From Sva-07 sp963743825 (GTDB lineage Bacteria > Actinomycetota > Acidimicrobiia > Acidimicrobiales > Ilumatobacteraceae), in assembly GCA_963743825.1 (NCBI GenBank), contig CAVURC010000007.1, positions 1 to 64,000 on the forward strand: 64,000 nucleotides of DNA, in the 5' to 3' direction. Positions 10,488 to 17,900 of the stretch are shown piece by piece (the stretch's first letter is position 1; each line of letters opens with the position of its first letter). A model generated the notes under the pieces. That model was not told the origin of the DNA. It saw nothing but the letters and a program-made list of their open reading frames with translations, and made no database searches. Both the position numbers and the translations under genes were made by a program.

Positions 10488-11197
10488 CAGCCGTCGATCC
10501 GGGCGGTGTACCCCACGCCCCGCACGGTGTGGACCACGCGCGATTCACCCTCGGCTTCGGTCTTGCGACGCAGGTAGCCGATGTACACGGCGAGGTTCTT
10601 CGAGTCCGGCCCGAAGTCGTAGTGCCAGATGCGGTCGTAGATGGTCGAGTGATCGAGCACGATGCCACGGTTCGCGACGAGCAACGCCAGCAGGTCGAAC
10701 TCGGTCTTCGAGAGTTGGATCTCGCGTTCGCCGCGGAACGCCCGCCGACCGGACGGGTCGAGTCGGAGGTCACCGAGCACGAGATCCTCGTCGGAGGAGC
10801 CGGTCGATTCGGTCGAATAGCTCGACCGGCGCAGCAGTGCCCGAACGCGGGCGAGCAGTTCCTCGAGGTCGTACGGTTTGGCGAGATAGTCGTCGGCTCC
10901 GGCATCGAGCCCGGCGACCCGGTCGCTCGGCTCGGTCCGCGCGGTCAGCATGAGCACCGGCACCTGGTTGTGTTCGGCGCGAAGTACGCGGCACACGGTG
11001 AGGCCGTCGACCATCGGCATCGACACGTCGAGGAGCACGACGTCGGGCTCGGCTTGGCGAACCGCCTCGAGCGCCTCGGCACCATTCTTCGCCGCCGCCA
11101 CGGTGTAGCCCTCGAGCTGCAGCGCCCGCACCAGCGATTCGCGCACGGCACGATCATCCTCGGCCACGAGTATCCGGATGCCCTCGTTGTCCGTCAC
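10487..11197 (-). CDS. OmpR/MprA-like response regulator
   Basis: Intact 236-residue DNA-binding regulator. Receiver: VAEDD, phospho-Asp in VVLLDVSMP, Thr in MLTAR, Lys in YLAKPYD. The C-terminal winged helix spans about residues 140-236 with LSKTEFDLLALL, the recognition region YDFGPDSKNLAVYIGYLRRK, and VRGVGYTARIDG. The GTG at 11197 gives the normal family start (VTDNEGIRILVAEDD); an in-frame upstream extension lacks family resemblance. It is the first gene of a two-gene operon with the adjoining kinase and diverges from the fluoride channel genes. Confidence 0.9.
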   Translation of the reverse strand: MTDNEGIRILVAEDDRAVRESLVRALQLEGYTVAAAKNGAEALEAVRQAEPDVVLLDVSMPMVDGLTVCRVLRAEHNQVPVLMLTARTEPSDRVAGLDAGADDYLAKPYDLEELLARVRALLRRSSYSTESTGSSDEDLVLGDLRLDPSGRRAFRGEREIQLSKTEFDLLALLVANRGIVLDHSTIYDRIWHYDFGPDSKNLAVYIGYLRRKTEAEGESRVVHTVRGVGYTARIDG

Positions 11198-11311
11198 GAC
11201 CCACAGTCTGGTCGCAGGTGGTGAGAATCGGGTGTGACCCCGCTCCGGTCTTTCCGGACCCGACCCCAACAGACCGGCTGGCGGATGCGGGTGGGTGGCA
11301 TCCAGGTTTGG

Positions 11312-11317
11312 TACGAA
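11312..11317 (+). promoter_or_regulatory. Possible -10 box for fluoride channel operon
   Basis: TACGAA, six bases before the GTG at 11324. It fits the spacing seen at other genes in this window and supports GTG over the ATG at 11285. I looked for a fluoride riboswitch here and saw none. Confidence 0.4.
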
Positions 11318-11323
11318 CACAGG

Positions 11324-11731
11324 GTGCAGGTCTTCGATCGTTCGACACCGTTCGCTCCGCAGGTGCTCGGCGCCGTTGCACTCGGCGGCGCGATCGGGGC
11401 GACAGCCCGATGGGCGGTTGCCCGCGGCGCGGAGGCGGCCGAATGGAGCGACGCCGGGTGGCCGTGGGCCACGCTGATCGTCAACGTCGTCGGTTGCATC
11501 CTGATCGGGTTCGCGGCGCGGCGCATCGACCGCGACACGACGATGTGGGCGTTCACGGTGACGGGAATCCTCGGTGGGTTCACGACGTTCTCGGCGCTGG
11601 CGGTGGAACTGAACGATCTCGCCGATGCCGACCGGCTCCCGCTCGCCGCGCTCTATGCCGTCGTCACGATGGTCGCCGGCATCGGGGCGACGGCGATCGC
11701 CGGTCCGACGGAGCCGGAGACATCATCGTGA
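11324..11731 (+). CDS. crcB: Fluoride channel subunit FluC/CrcB (first of pair)
   Basis: Small four-helix membrane protein, about 135 residues from the GTG at 11324. Family signatures: GGAIGATARWAV at the N-terminus, the central TLIVNVVGCILIGF with the conserved Asn, and GGFTTFSALAVE, the pore region with the Phe and Thr residues lining the fluoride path. It forms a dual-topology dimer that exports fluoride. An ATG at 11285 would add 13 residues without family support. Its TGA overlaps the GTG of a second, diverged copy, so the two probably assemble as a heterodimer. Confidence 0.88.
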   Translation: MQVFDRSTPFAPQVLGAVALGGAIGATARWAVARGAEAAEWSDAGWPWATLIVNVVGCILIGFAARRIDRDTTMWAFTVTGILGGFTTFSALAVELNDLADADRLPLAALYAVVTMVAGIGATAIAGPTEPETSS

Positions 11732-12045
11732 CCGCCGTCTTCTTCGTCGTCGCGGCCGGAGCCGGCGCGGTCGGGCGTCACGTCGTCGGGCAGTACGCGT
11801 GCTCGTGGATCGCGTTGCTGTGGGTCAACACGATCGGAGCGGGTCTGTTCGGTGCGATCGTCGCGTCCGACTTGTCGCTGGACGCGGCAACGATTCTGGG
11901 CGTCGGATTCTGCGGCGCCTTCACGACCTTCTCGTCGTTCGCGCTGGAAGCGCGCTCGCTCGGTTGGCGATGGGGCTCGGTGTACGCCGCCGGCACGTTG
12001 GCGTCGGCATGCGCAGCGGCATCACTCGCCGCCACCTTCGTGTGA
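11728..12045 (+). CDS. crcB: Fluoride channel subunit FluC/CrcB (second of pair)
   Basis: Second CrcB copy of 105 residues, coupled to the first through a GTGA overlap. It keeps the N-terminal AGAGAVGRHVVGQY, the conserved Asn in LLWVNTIGAGLFGA and the pore segment CGAFTTFSSFALEARSL. It is shorter than its partner because the linker between helices 2 and 3 is reduced. Paired diverged CrcB genes are common in actinobacteria and form obligate heterodimers with fixed opposite topologies. A perfect hairpin repeat (12048-12074) follows directly, before the convergent P450 gene. Confidence 0.88.
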   Translation: MTAVFFVVAAGAGAVGRHVVGQYACSWIALLWVNTIGAGLFGAIVASDLSLDAATILGVGFCGAFTTFSSFALEARSLGWRWGSVYAAGTLASACAAASLAATFV

Positions 12046-12047
12046 AT

Positions 12048-12074
12048 GAGACGCGGGGTCTGACCCCGCGTCTC
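12048..12074 (+). repeat. GGGTC-n-GACCC palindrome, GAGACG type
   Basis: Perfect 13-base arms (GAGACGCGGGGTC and its complement) around a single T. It fills the gap between the convergent stops of the second fluoride channel gene and the P450 gene, so it probably acts as a two-way terminator or RNA end stabiliser. Related copies occur near 39.6, 54.9 and 60.5 kb. Confidence 0.75.
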
Positions 12075-12076
12075 GT

Positions 12077-13477
12077 TCAGTTGGCGACTTCGAGGATGCG
12101 GACGGGCAGTTCGCGGGGGCCGCGGATCTGACCGACGCTCCAGCGGGTGTCACCGGCGAGTTCGAAGCGCGGGAATCGCTTGATGAACTCTTCGATGGCG
12201 ACCTTCAGCTCCAGGCGGGCGAGGTTCGAGCCCAGGCACCGGTGGATACCGAGACCGAACGCCGCGTGACGGTTCTCCTCGCGGTCGACGATGAAGGTGT
12301 CGGGATCCTCGAACTTCTTCGGGTCACGGTTGGCGGCCGGAAACGGCAGCAGCACCCAGTCGTCCTTCTTCATCGGGCAACCGTGGAAGTCGTTGTCCTT
12401 GGCGACCAAGCGGGCCATCGTCACCGGTGCGTACGCACGCAGGAACTCCTCGAGCGCGAACGTCATCACCTCGGGGTCGTCCAGCAGGCGCTGGTGGTCC
12501 TCGGGATGCTGGGCGAGGTGCCACAGCGACGAACCGATCGCCGACCAGGTGGTGTCGATTCCGGCGACGAGCAGCAGGATGACCATGCCCGCGACGACCT
12601 CGTCGTCGAGCTTGTTGCCGTCGAGTTCGACGTTCATCAGGTAGCTCGTGAGGTCGTCGCGAGGGTTCTCGCGATGCTCGTCGATCTGCTGCTGGATGTA
12701 GATGCCGAGATCGTCCGTGCCCTCCTGCGTCCCCGGCTCTTCGTTGATGCGCTCCAGCACGTCGTGGACGAACGTGCGGAACAATTCCTCGTCCTTCTCC
12801 GGGAAGCCGAGCATCCGCCCGATCACGTTGACCGGGATGTTCTGCGCGTACTGGACCGCAGCATCGATGACGGTCTCACCGGGGGTGATCTCGCCCATCT
12901 CGTCGAGCAGCTTCTGGCAGAGGCGCTGGATCTCGGGCTCCCACGGCTCGATCATCTTCGGCGCGAAGGCCGGCAGGAGCAGACGACGGGCGATGTTGTG
13001 GAATGGCGGATCGCTGGTGATCGGCGGGGCGCCACCGATCGGAGCGGGCAGCGCCCGATCGCCGGGTCGTCCGACACCGACCACGACAGCGCGGCTCGTG
13101 AAGTTGTCGGTGTCGTAGGCGATCTCGGTGACGGTGTCGTTGGTCAGCGGAACCCACATGCCGCCGTAGCGATCGGAGTGGGCGACGGGGCATCCGCCTT
13201 CGCGCAACTCCTTCCACACTTCGGGTGCGGTCGGGTTGTACGCCGGGTCGGCGTGGTCGAAGTCGGTGCGGTAGTCGGCGACCGATCCGTAGTCGTCGGC
13301 GTCGTACGGCACCCGCTGCCAGACATCGGTGCCCTCCGGGCTGCTGCCGATGATGAACTCGACGGTCTCGCCGCCGCGCTCGAAGGTGATGATCTTGTTG
13401 CCGGTGGCTTCGTCGATCCGCATGAGCGGCTCGCCCGAGGACTGGTCGCCCGTGGTTTGGTCAAGGGTGTCGGTCAT
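12077..13477 (-). CDS. Cytochrome P450
   Basis: Intact 466-residue soluble P450 that inserts one oxygen atom using electrons from a ferredoxin. I-helix AGIDTTWSAIG with the acid-Thr pair, K-helix EEFLR (ExxR), and heme loop FGLGIHRCLGSNLARLE with the ligand Cys. An N-terminal extension of about 50 residues, seen in CYP groups such as CYP107/CYP116-like actinobacterial enzymes, precedes the core. It starts two bases after the ferredoxin stop, so the ferredoxin upstream is its co-transcribed redox partner. Substrate unknown; no steroid or terpene gene lies next to it. Confidence 0.93.
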   Translation of the reverse strand: MTDTLDQTTGDQSSGEPLMRIDEATGNKIITFERGGETVEFIIGSSPEGTDVWQRVPYDADDYGSVADYRTDFDHADPAYNPTAPEVWKELREGGCPVAHSDRYGGMWVPLTNDTVTEIAYDTDNFTSRAVVVGVGRPGDRALPAPIGGAPPITSDPPFHNIARRLLLPAFAPKMIEPWEPEIQRLCQKLLDEMGEITPGETVIDAAVQYAQNIPVNVIGRMLGFPEKDEELFRTFVHDVLERINEEPGTQEGTDDLGIYIQQQIDEHRENPRDDLTSYLMNVELDGNKLDDEVVAGMVILLLVAGIDTTWSAIGSSLWHLAQHPEDHQRLLDDPEVMTFALEEFLRAYAPVTMARLVAKDNDFHGCPMKKDDWVLLPFPAANRDPKKFEDPDTFIVDREENRHAAFGLGIHRCLGSNLARLELKVAIEEFIKRFPRFELAGDTRWSVGQIRGPRELPVRILEVAN

Positions 13478-13479
13478 GA

Positions 13480-13680
13480 TCAGCCGTTCTCCGTGATCGT
13501 GATGGCGTACTCGGGACAGTTGGCTGCGGCGAGGCGAGCCTTGTCCTGCAACTCCTCGGGGACATCGCCTTCGACGAGCAACATGGCCTGGCCGTAGTCG
13601 TCGACGTCGAACAATTCCGGCGCCAACGCGTAGCAACGGTTGTGGCCCTGGCACTTCTCTGCATCGAGGTGGACTCGCAT
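13480..13680 (-). CDS. 3Fe-4S type ferredoxin, P450 partner
   Basis: 66-residue ferredoxin of the actinobacterial P450-linked type: DAEKCQGHNRCYALAPELF supplies two cluster cysteines and AAANCPEYAITI the third, which with Cys-x5-Cys spacing and a non-Cys at the usual fourth position fits a [3Fe-4S] cluster. It delivers electrons to the P450 encoded two bases downstream. The ATG at 13680 gives the family N-terminus (MRVHLDAEKC). TACAGT lies eight bases upstream and a GAACA-T-TGTTC palindrome lies further up. Confidence 0.9.
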   Translation of the reverse strand: MRVHLDAEKCQGHNRCYALAPELFDVDDYGQAMLLVEGDVPEELQDKARLAAANCPEYAITITENG

Positions 13681-13688
13681 ATTTTCCG

Positions 13689-13694
13689 ACTGTA
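13689..13694 (-). promoter_or_regulatory. Probable -10 box of ferredoxin-P450 operon
   Basis: TACAGT read on the minus strand, eight bases before the ferredoxin ATG; no Shine-Dalgarno is present. Confidence 0.5.
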
Positions 13695-13737
13695 GAGGCC
13701 AGAGTGGGGCCGTGACCAGCGTCCGGGCAACTTTTTC

Positions 13738-13748
13738 GAACATTGTTC
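13738..13748. promoter_or_regulatory. Candidate operator between P450 operon and yaaA
   Basis: Perfect palindrome GAACATTGTTC (five-base arms, one central base) between divergent genes, 58 bases from the ferredoxin start and two bases before the yaaA ATG. Size and symmetry fit a dimeric repressor such as TetR. The binding protein is unknown. Confidence 0.35.
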
Positions 13749-13750
13749 CA

Positions 13751-14437
13751 ATGCTGCTGTTGCCGCCGTCGGAGGGCAAGGCCTCCGGAGGCAGTTCGCG
13801 GCGTGCCGGATGGGCACCCGACAGCGGGTCGTTCGGCGGCGCGCTCGGGGATCGACGGGCCGCGATTGTCGAAGCGCTCTGCGCCGCGGGCGGTGGCGGC
13901 GAGAAGTTGCTCGGGGTGAAGGGTGAGCACCTGCTGCGGGCCCAGTCGTCCAACAGCTCGCTGATCGGCGCGGCGACCCTGCCGGCGTGGCAGCGCTACA
14001 CCGGAGTCGTCTGGGACCACCTCGATCCCGCGACCCTGTCCCCCGCCGCCCGCAAGCAGACCGTCGTGGTGTCCGGCCTGCTCGGTTTGGTTCGCGGCGA
14101 CGACCCGGTCCCCGACTATCGATTGAAGATGGGCGCCAACCTGCGCCCGCTCGGCAAGCTCTCCACCTGGTGGCGCGGCGATCTGTCAGCCGAGCTCCGC
14201 CGGGCGGCACGTCGGCGGTTCGTCGTCGATCTGCTCCCGCAGGAACATCGTGGCGCCCTCGACCTCGACGGCCTCGACGGCATCTCGGTGACGCTCGTCG
14301 ACCCGACCGGCAAGCCCGGCGGCCACTTCGCCAAGGCCGCGAAGGGCGAACTCGCCCGAGCGATCCTGCTCGACGGTGTCGGCGTGATCGACACCTGGCA
14401 TCACCCCCGGTTCGACCTCGCCATCACCCCACTCTGA
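13751..14437 (+). CDS. yaaA: YaaA-family peroxide stress protein
   Basis: 228-residue DUF328/YaaA protein, which in E. coli lowers intracellular iron during peroxide stress and binds DNA. Family marks: N-terminal LLLPPSEGKA, WQRYTGVVWDHLD, VVVSGLLGLVRGDDPVPDYRLKMG, and the C-terminal GHFAKAAKGELAR. The start at 13751 puts the invariant LPPSEGK at the N-terminus; in-frame sequence upstream is not family-like. It diverges from the ferredoxin-P450 operon across a short spacer with a palindromic operator candidate, so regulation may be shared. Confidence 0.85.
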   Translation: MLLLPPSEGKASGGSSRRAGWAPDSGSFGGALGDRRAAIVEALCAAGGGGEKLLGVKGEHLLRAQSSNSSLIGAATLPAWQRYTGVVWDHLDPATLSPAARKQTVVVSGLLGLVRGDDPVPDYRLKMGANLRPLGKLSTWWRGDLSAELRRAARRRFVVDLLPQEHRGALDLDGLDGISVTLVDPTGKPGGHFAKAAKGELARAILLDGVGVIDTWHHPRFDLAITPL

Positions 14438-14445
14438 TCCCCGCT

Positions 14446-14491
14446 GCGATGAGGTCGTGAGCCCGCGACAGTTGCACCGCAATCTCATCGC
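14446..14491 (+). repeat. Palindromic element, GCGATGAG family, copy C
   Basis: Eight-base arms GCGATGAG and CTCATCGC around a loop with GCGACAGTTGC, close to the loop of copies A and B near 9.1 kb. Located between the convergent ends of yaaA and the MFS gene. Confidence 0.6.
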
Positions 14492-14511
14492 TCATCGCTG
14501 GGGTCGGTGTG

Positions 14512-15694
14512 TCAGCGGCGGGCGAGGGTGGTGAGGAACATCGCCAGGATCGACGGGAGCACGACGATCGCCATCGCCTGGCCCACACCGAAGGTCGACG
14601 AGTTGGCGAGCGCGCCGACGATGAGCGGCGTCACCACCCCTGCGCCGCGTTGACCGACGAGCATGAACGCGAAACCCGAACCCGGCGGCCCGGGAGCGCG
14701 GGCCGCGCGGTCGTAGAGCTGCGGGAACAGCACCGAGGTGCCGAGACCGCCGATCAGGAACCCGACGATCGCCACCGGCACGCTCGGTATCAGCAGTGGC
14801 GAGCACCGCGCCGATGGCCATGACCACCGTGGAGATCCGGATCAGGCGAACGGGACCGACGCGCACCTGGACCCAGTCGCCACTGAGGCGGCCGATCGTC
14901 ATGCCGCCGGTGAACGCGAGGAACGCGAGCCCCGCCACGCCCGGGGTTGCGCCGAGATCGTCGCCGAGGCGGAATGACGACCAGTCGCCGTTCGTGATCT
15001 CGATCGCCATCGCTGTCGCTCCGCCGACCGCGAGGAGCATGGCTGGCGATGTCGATGCGCCCGAGATGCGTTCGCCCCTGGAGCGCGGCGGCCTCCTCCT
15101 CGAGTTCCGGCGCCTCGTCGCGATGCAGCAGGCCGGGTGCAACGAACAGCAGCGAACCGATCGAGCACGAGCGCGACGAACGTCAGCTGCACCTCGGTGC
15201 TGACTCCGGCACGCAGCAGCACGACGGTCAACACACCACCGGCGACCGAGCCGAGGCTCCACAGGCCGTGCAGACGGTTCATCACCGGCGTGTGCCGCCG
15301 AGCGCTGAGCGCCGATCCCTGCACGTTCATCGCCACGTCGATGAAGATGTCGAAGAACAGCAGCCCGAACAGCGCGACCGCCAACACGACGGCGGACGTC
15401 GCGAAACCGATGATCGGCAGGAACCCGATCGACATCGTCGCGCCGTAGATCATCACCCGACGGCTGCCGATCCGAGCGATCACGCGCCCGGCGAAGACCG
15501 AGCCGAACAGGCTGGCGATGCTCGCCACCGTGAGCACGAGCCCCAACGTGCCGATCGAGATGCCGACCTGTTCGCGGATCTCGGGCAGCCGGGGAATGAT
15601 CGTTGCGTACGTGGCGCCGTTGGCGAAGAACTGCACGCCGACCGACTTCAGCGCCCGCCGGTCGACGGCCTCGTCGTGCGTGTGAGGCGCCCAC
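14512..15694 (-). CDS. MFS transporter (frameshifted)
   Basis: Major facilitator of about 390 residues and roughly 12 membrane helices. The first half is readable as FANGATYATIIPRLPEIR, LVLTVASIASLFGSVFAG and RIGSRRVMIYG (motif A region); the second as GGATAMAIEITNGDWSSF, GGMTIGRLSGDWVQ and a C-terminal FMLVGQRGAGVVTPLIVG. Breaks lie near 15680, 15165, 15045 and 14795. The WSSF/LRGAD-like central region resembles Fucose/YbjJ-type MFS proteins, but the substrate cannot be inferred. A GTG at 15694 is the best start, with a frame change soon after. Confidence 0.75.
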
Positions 15695-15711
15695 AGGTGC
15701 CGCCGACGTGA

Positions 15712-16978
15712 TCAGAGACCGTCGACGGCGTCGTCGCGCGTCACGTCGACGACCGACGCGATCGGTCTGCCCTCGCCCACGACGGAGGCGAGCGGACCAC
15801 CGCGCACGGTGCCCGAGGTGAGCACGACGAACTCGGTCTCCGGCATCGCTTCCGCGGCGATCGCGGCCTTGGCGATCATACGCCACACCGCATCGATCCG
15901 GCTGAGCCCCGGCCGCGCCGGCGTGTGGATGCCGCCGAGCTCGAACAGTCGCACGACGCCCGTCGGGCTCGTCGCACGGAAGCTGACCGTGACGCCGGGA
16001 GCGATGCGAACGGCCTCGTCGACATCGGTGTAGCCCGCCGCGTCGAGCAATGTGCGTGCCATCTCCTTCAGCGTGCGTCGATCGCGACGCGGCTGCGGGC
16101 ACCATCGACTCGACGCGCTCGCGGGCCTGACGGACGTAGCCCGCGTCGGTGTCGTAGCCGATGTAGTGACGCCCGGTGTTGACCGCGGCGACGGCGGTGG
16201 TGCCCGAGCCCATGAACGGGTCGAGGACGACGTCGCCGTCGTACGTGAACAGCTGGATGCACCGCTCGACGAGGGCCACCGGGAACGGCGCCGGGTGACC
16301 GACGCGGGTGGCGCTCTCGGCGGGGATCTCCCAGACGTCGAGCGTCGCCTCCATGAACTCGTCGCCGGGGATCGTGGCGACTCCGGGTCCGGTCGACGGG
16401 CGCCCGACGCGATCGAATCGACCCTTGCTGGCGATGATCACCCGCTCGGTCGTGTCGCGCAGCACCGGGTTCGCCGGCGACTGGTAGGAGCCCCACGCAC
16501 ACGACCCGCTCGCCCCGCGCTGCTTCTGCCAGATGACCTCACCGCGCAGCAGCAGCCGCAGGTCGTCCTGCAGGATGGTGGTGACGTCGGCGGCCAGGCT
16601 GCGGTACGGACGGCGGCCGAGGTTGGCGACGTTCACCGCGATGCGACCACCCGGCTCGAGCGTGCGGACGCACTCGCGCAGCACGTCGCGCAGCATGGTG
16701 AGGTAGTCGATGTAGTCACCCGGTACGTGGCCCTCGCCGAGCGCCGTCTCGTACTCCTTGCCGGCGAAGTACGGCGGCGAGGTGACGACGAGGGCGACCG
16801 ACGCGTCGGGCACCCTCGACATGTCGCGGGCGTCACCGACGTGGATGACGTCGAGTTCACCTGGCTCACCGAGCGCGTCGTCGTCGCTGATCTCCGGCGC
16901 GGCGAAGCGGGCGTAGAAGTCGGTGGAGTCGTGCGACTCGCGCTTGCCGACACCGAACGACGACGTGGACGTACCCAT
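15712..16978 (-). CDS. Orphan DNA methyltransferase, N4-C/N6-A class (frameshifted once)
   Basis: DNA modification enzyme of about 422 residues using S-adenosylmethionine. Beta-class order: catalytic motif VTSPPYFAGKEYE first, then the target-recognition region, then the SAM-binding DPFMGSGTTAVAA near the end of the core. SPPY fits either N4-cytosine or N6-adenine methylation. After a break near 16075 the last ~115 residues (MARTLLDAAGYTDVDEAVRI to RDDAVDGL) form an extra C-terminal domain of unknown role. No restriction endonuclease or specificity gene is adjacent, so it is probably a solitary regulatory or epigenetic methyltransferase. It is flanked by MFS and SDR genes on the same strand. 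Confidence 0.82.
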
Positions 16979-16988
16979 CGACGTGCGG

Positions 16989-17841
16989 TCAGCTTCCGAT
17001 GTTCAACGTCGGGTTGACACCGGCCGCCGCACGCTGCATCCGCTCGACCGGTCCCTGGCGCATCTCCTCGTGGGTGAGGATCCAGAACTGGCCCGCCTTG
17101 ATCGCTGCGACCACCTGATCGGCAACGTCGCTCGCCGGGATCCCCGTCGTCGACGCCGGTGCGAAAGAACTCGGCGATGAGCGGGCCGAGCGGAGAGTCG
17201 ATCGACGCCGGCTCCTTGTTCATCAGATCGGTCTTGACGAAACCGGGACACAGCACGCTCGCACCCACCGGTGAGCCGAGGGCCTCGAGTTCGAGGAACA
17301 GGCTCTCGGTGAGACCGACGACTGCGTGCTTGGTGGCGAAGTACGGCGCCAGGCCGGGCGCCGCGCCGAGTCCGGCCATCGATGCGGTGTTGACGATGTG
17401 GCCGACACCCTGCTGCTGCATGATCGGGCAGGAACGCGCGGATCCCGTGCACCACTCCGAAGAGGTTGACGTCGACGACTCGGTGCCACAGTTCGATCGG
17501 GTCGGTCCACGGATCGCCGAAGCCGCCGATGCCGGCGTTGTTGAACATCACGTGGACCGCACCGAACTGTTCGAGCGCGTACTCGGCGAGCGCGTTGACC
17601 TCGGGCTCCGCCGTGGTGTTGCAGATCATCGTGGCGACCTCGGCGCCCGATCTCGGTCAGGCGGGCCTCGACGTCGCGCAGCTTCGGCGCGTCGATGTCG
17701 GCGAGCACGACCCTCATGCCCTCGGCGATCGAACGCTTCGGCGACCGCGAGGCCGATGCCGCTCGCGCCCCCGGTGATGACTGCGACGTTGCCGGGCGCG
17801 ATCGCGGGCGGGCGCGCCGTTACTGACTGCGAGTCGGACAT
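16989..17841 (-). CDS. SDR family oxidoreductase (frameshifted)
   Basis: Short-chain dehydrogenase of about 284 residues. The N-terminal nucleotide loop VAVITGGASGIGLAVAEAF, cofactor-selecting VVLADIDAPKL, NNAGIGGFGDPW and the catalytic Ser and Tyr-Lys (NTASMAGLGAAPGLAPYFATKHAVVG, with Phe-Ala between Tyr and Lys) are all present but in different frames; breaks lie near 17730, 17650, 17425 and 17160. The C-terminus INPTLNIG-type ending is intact. TAGATT sits six bases before the ATG. It diverges from the OYE-family gene with 59 bases between starts. Substrate unknown. Confidence 0.82.
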
Positions 17842-17847
17842 CGCCCA

Positions 17848-17853
17848 AATCTA
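17848..17853 (-). promoter_or_regulatory. Probable -10 box of SDR gene
   Basis: TAGATT on the minus strand, six bases before the ATG at 17841; leaderless spacing. Confidence 0.5.
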
Positions 17854-17884
17854 GACGGGCACGGCAGTGCCAGAACGTGACAGC

Positions 17885-17890
17885 TACCGT
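17885..17890 (+). promoter_or_regulatory. Probable -10 box of OYE-family gene
   Basis: TACCGT, ten bases before the ATG at 17901; favours that start over an in-frame one at 17877, which would lie upstream of it. Confidence 0.4.
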
Positions 17891-17900
17891 TGACGGCGCC

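Noticed and set aside
11198..11323. Fluoride riboswitch upstream of the paired fluoride channels
   Set aside because: I looked for the conserved pseudoknot pattern and found only a small GC hairpin (around 11249-11270); a promoter box sits too close to the start codon for a riboswitch leader.
14492..16978. Single 828-residue reading frame joining methyltransferase and MFS segments
   Set aside because: The join passes through nonsense text between 15045 and 16075; the two genes have separate complete domains in other frames.
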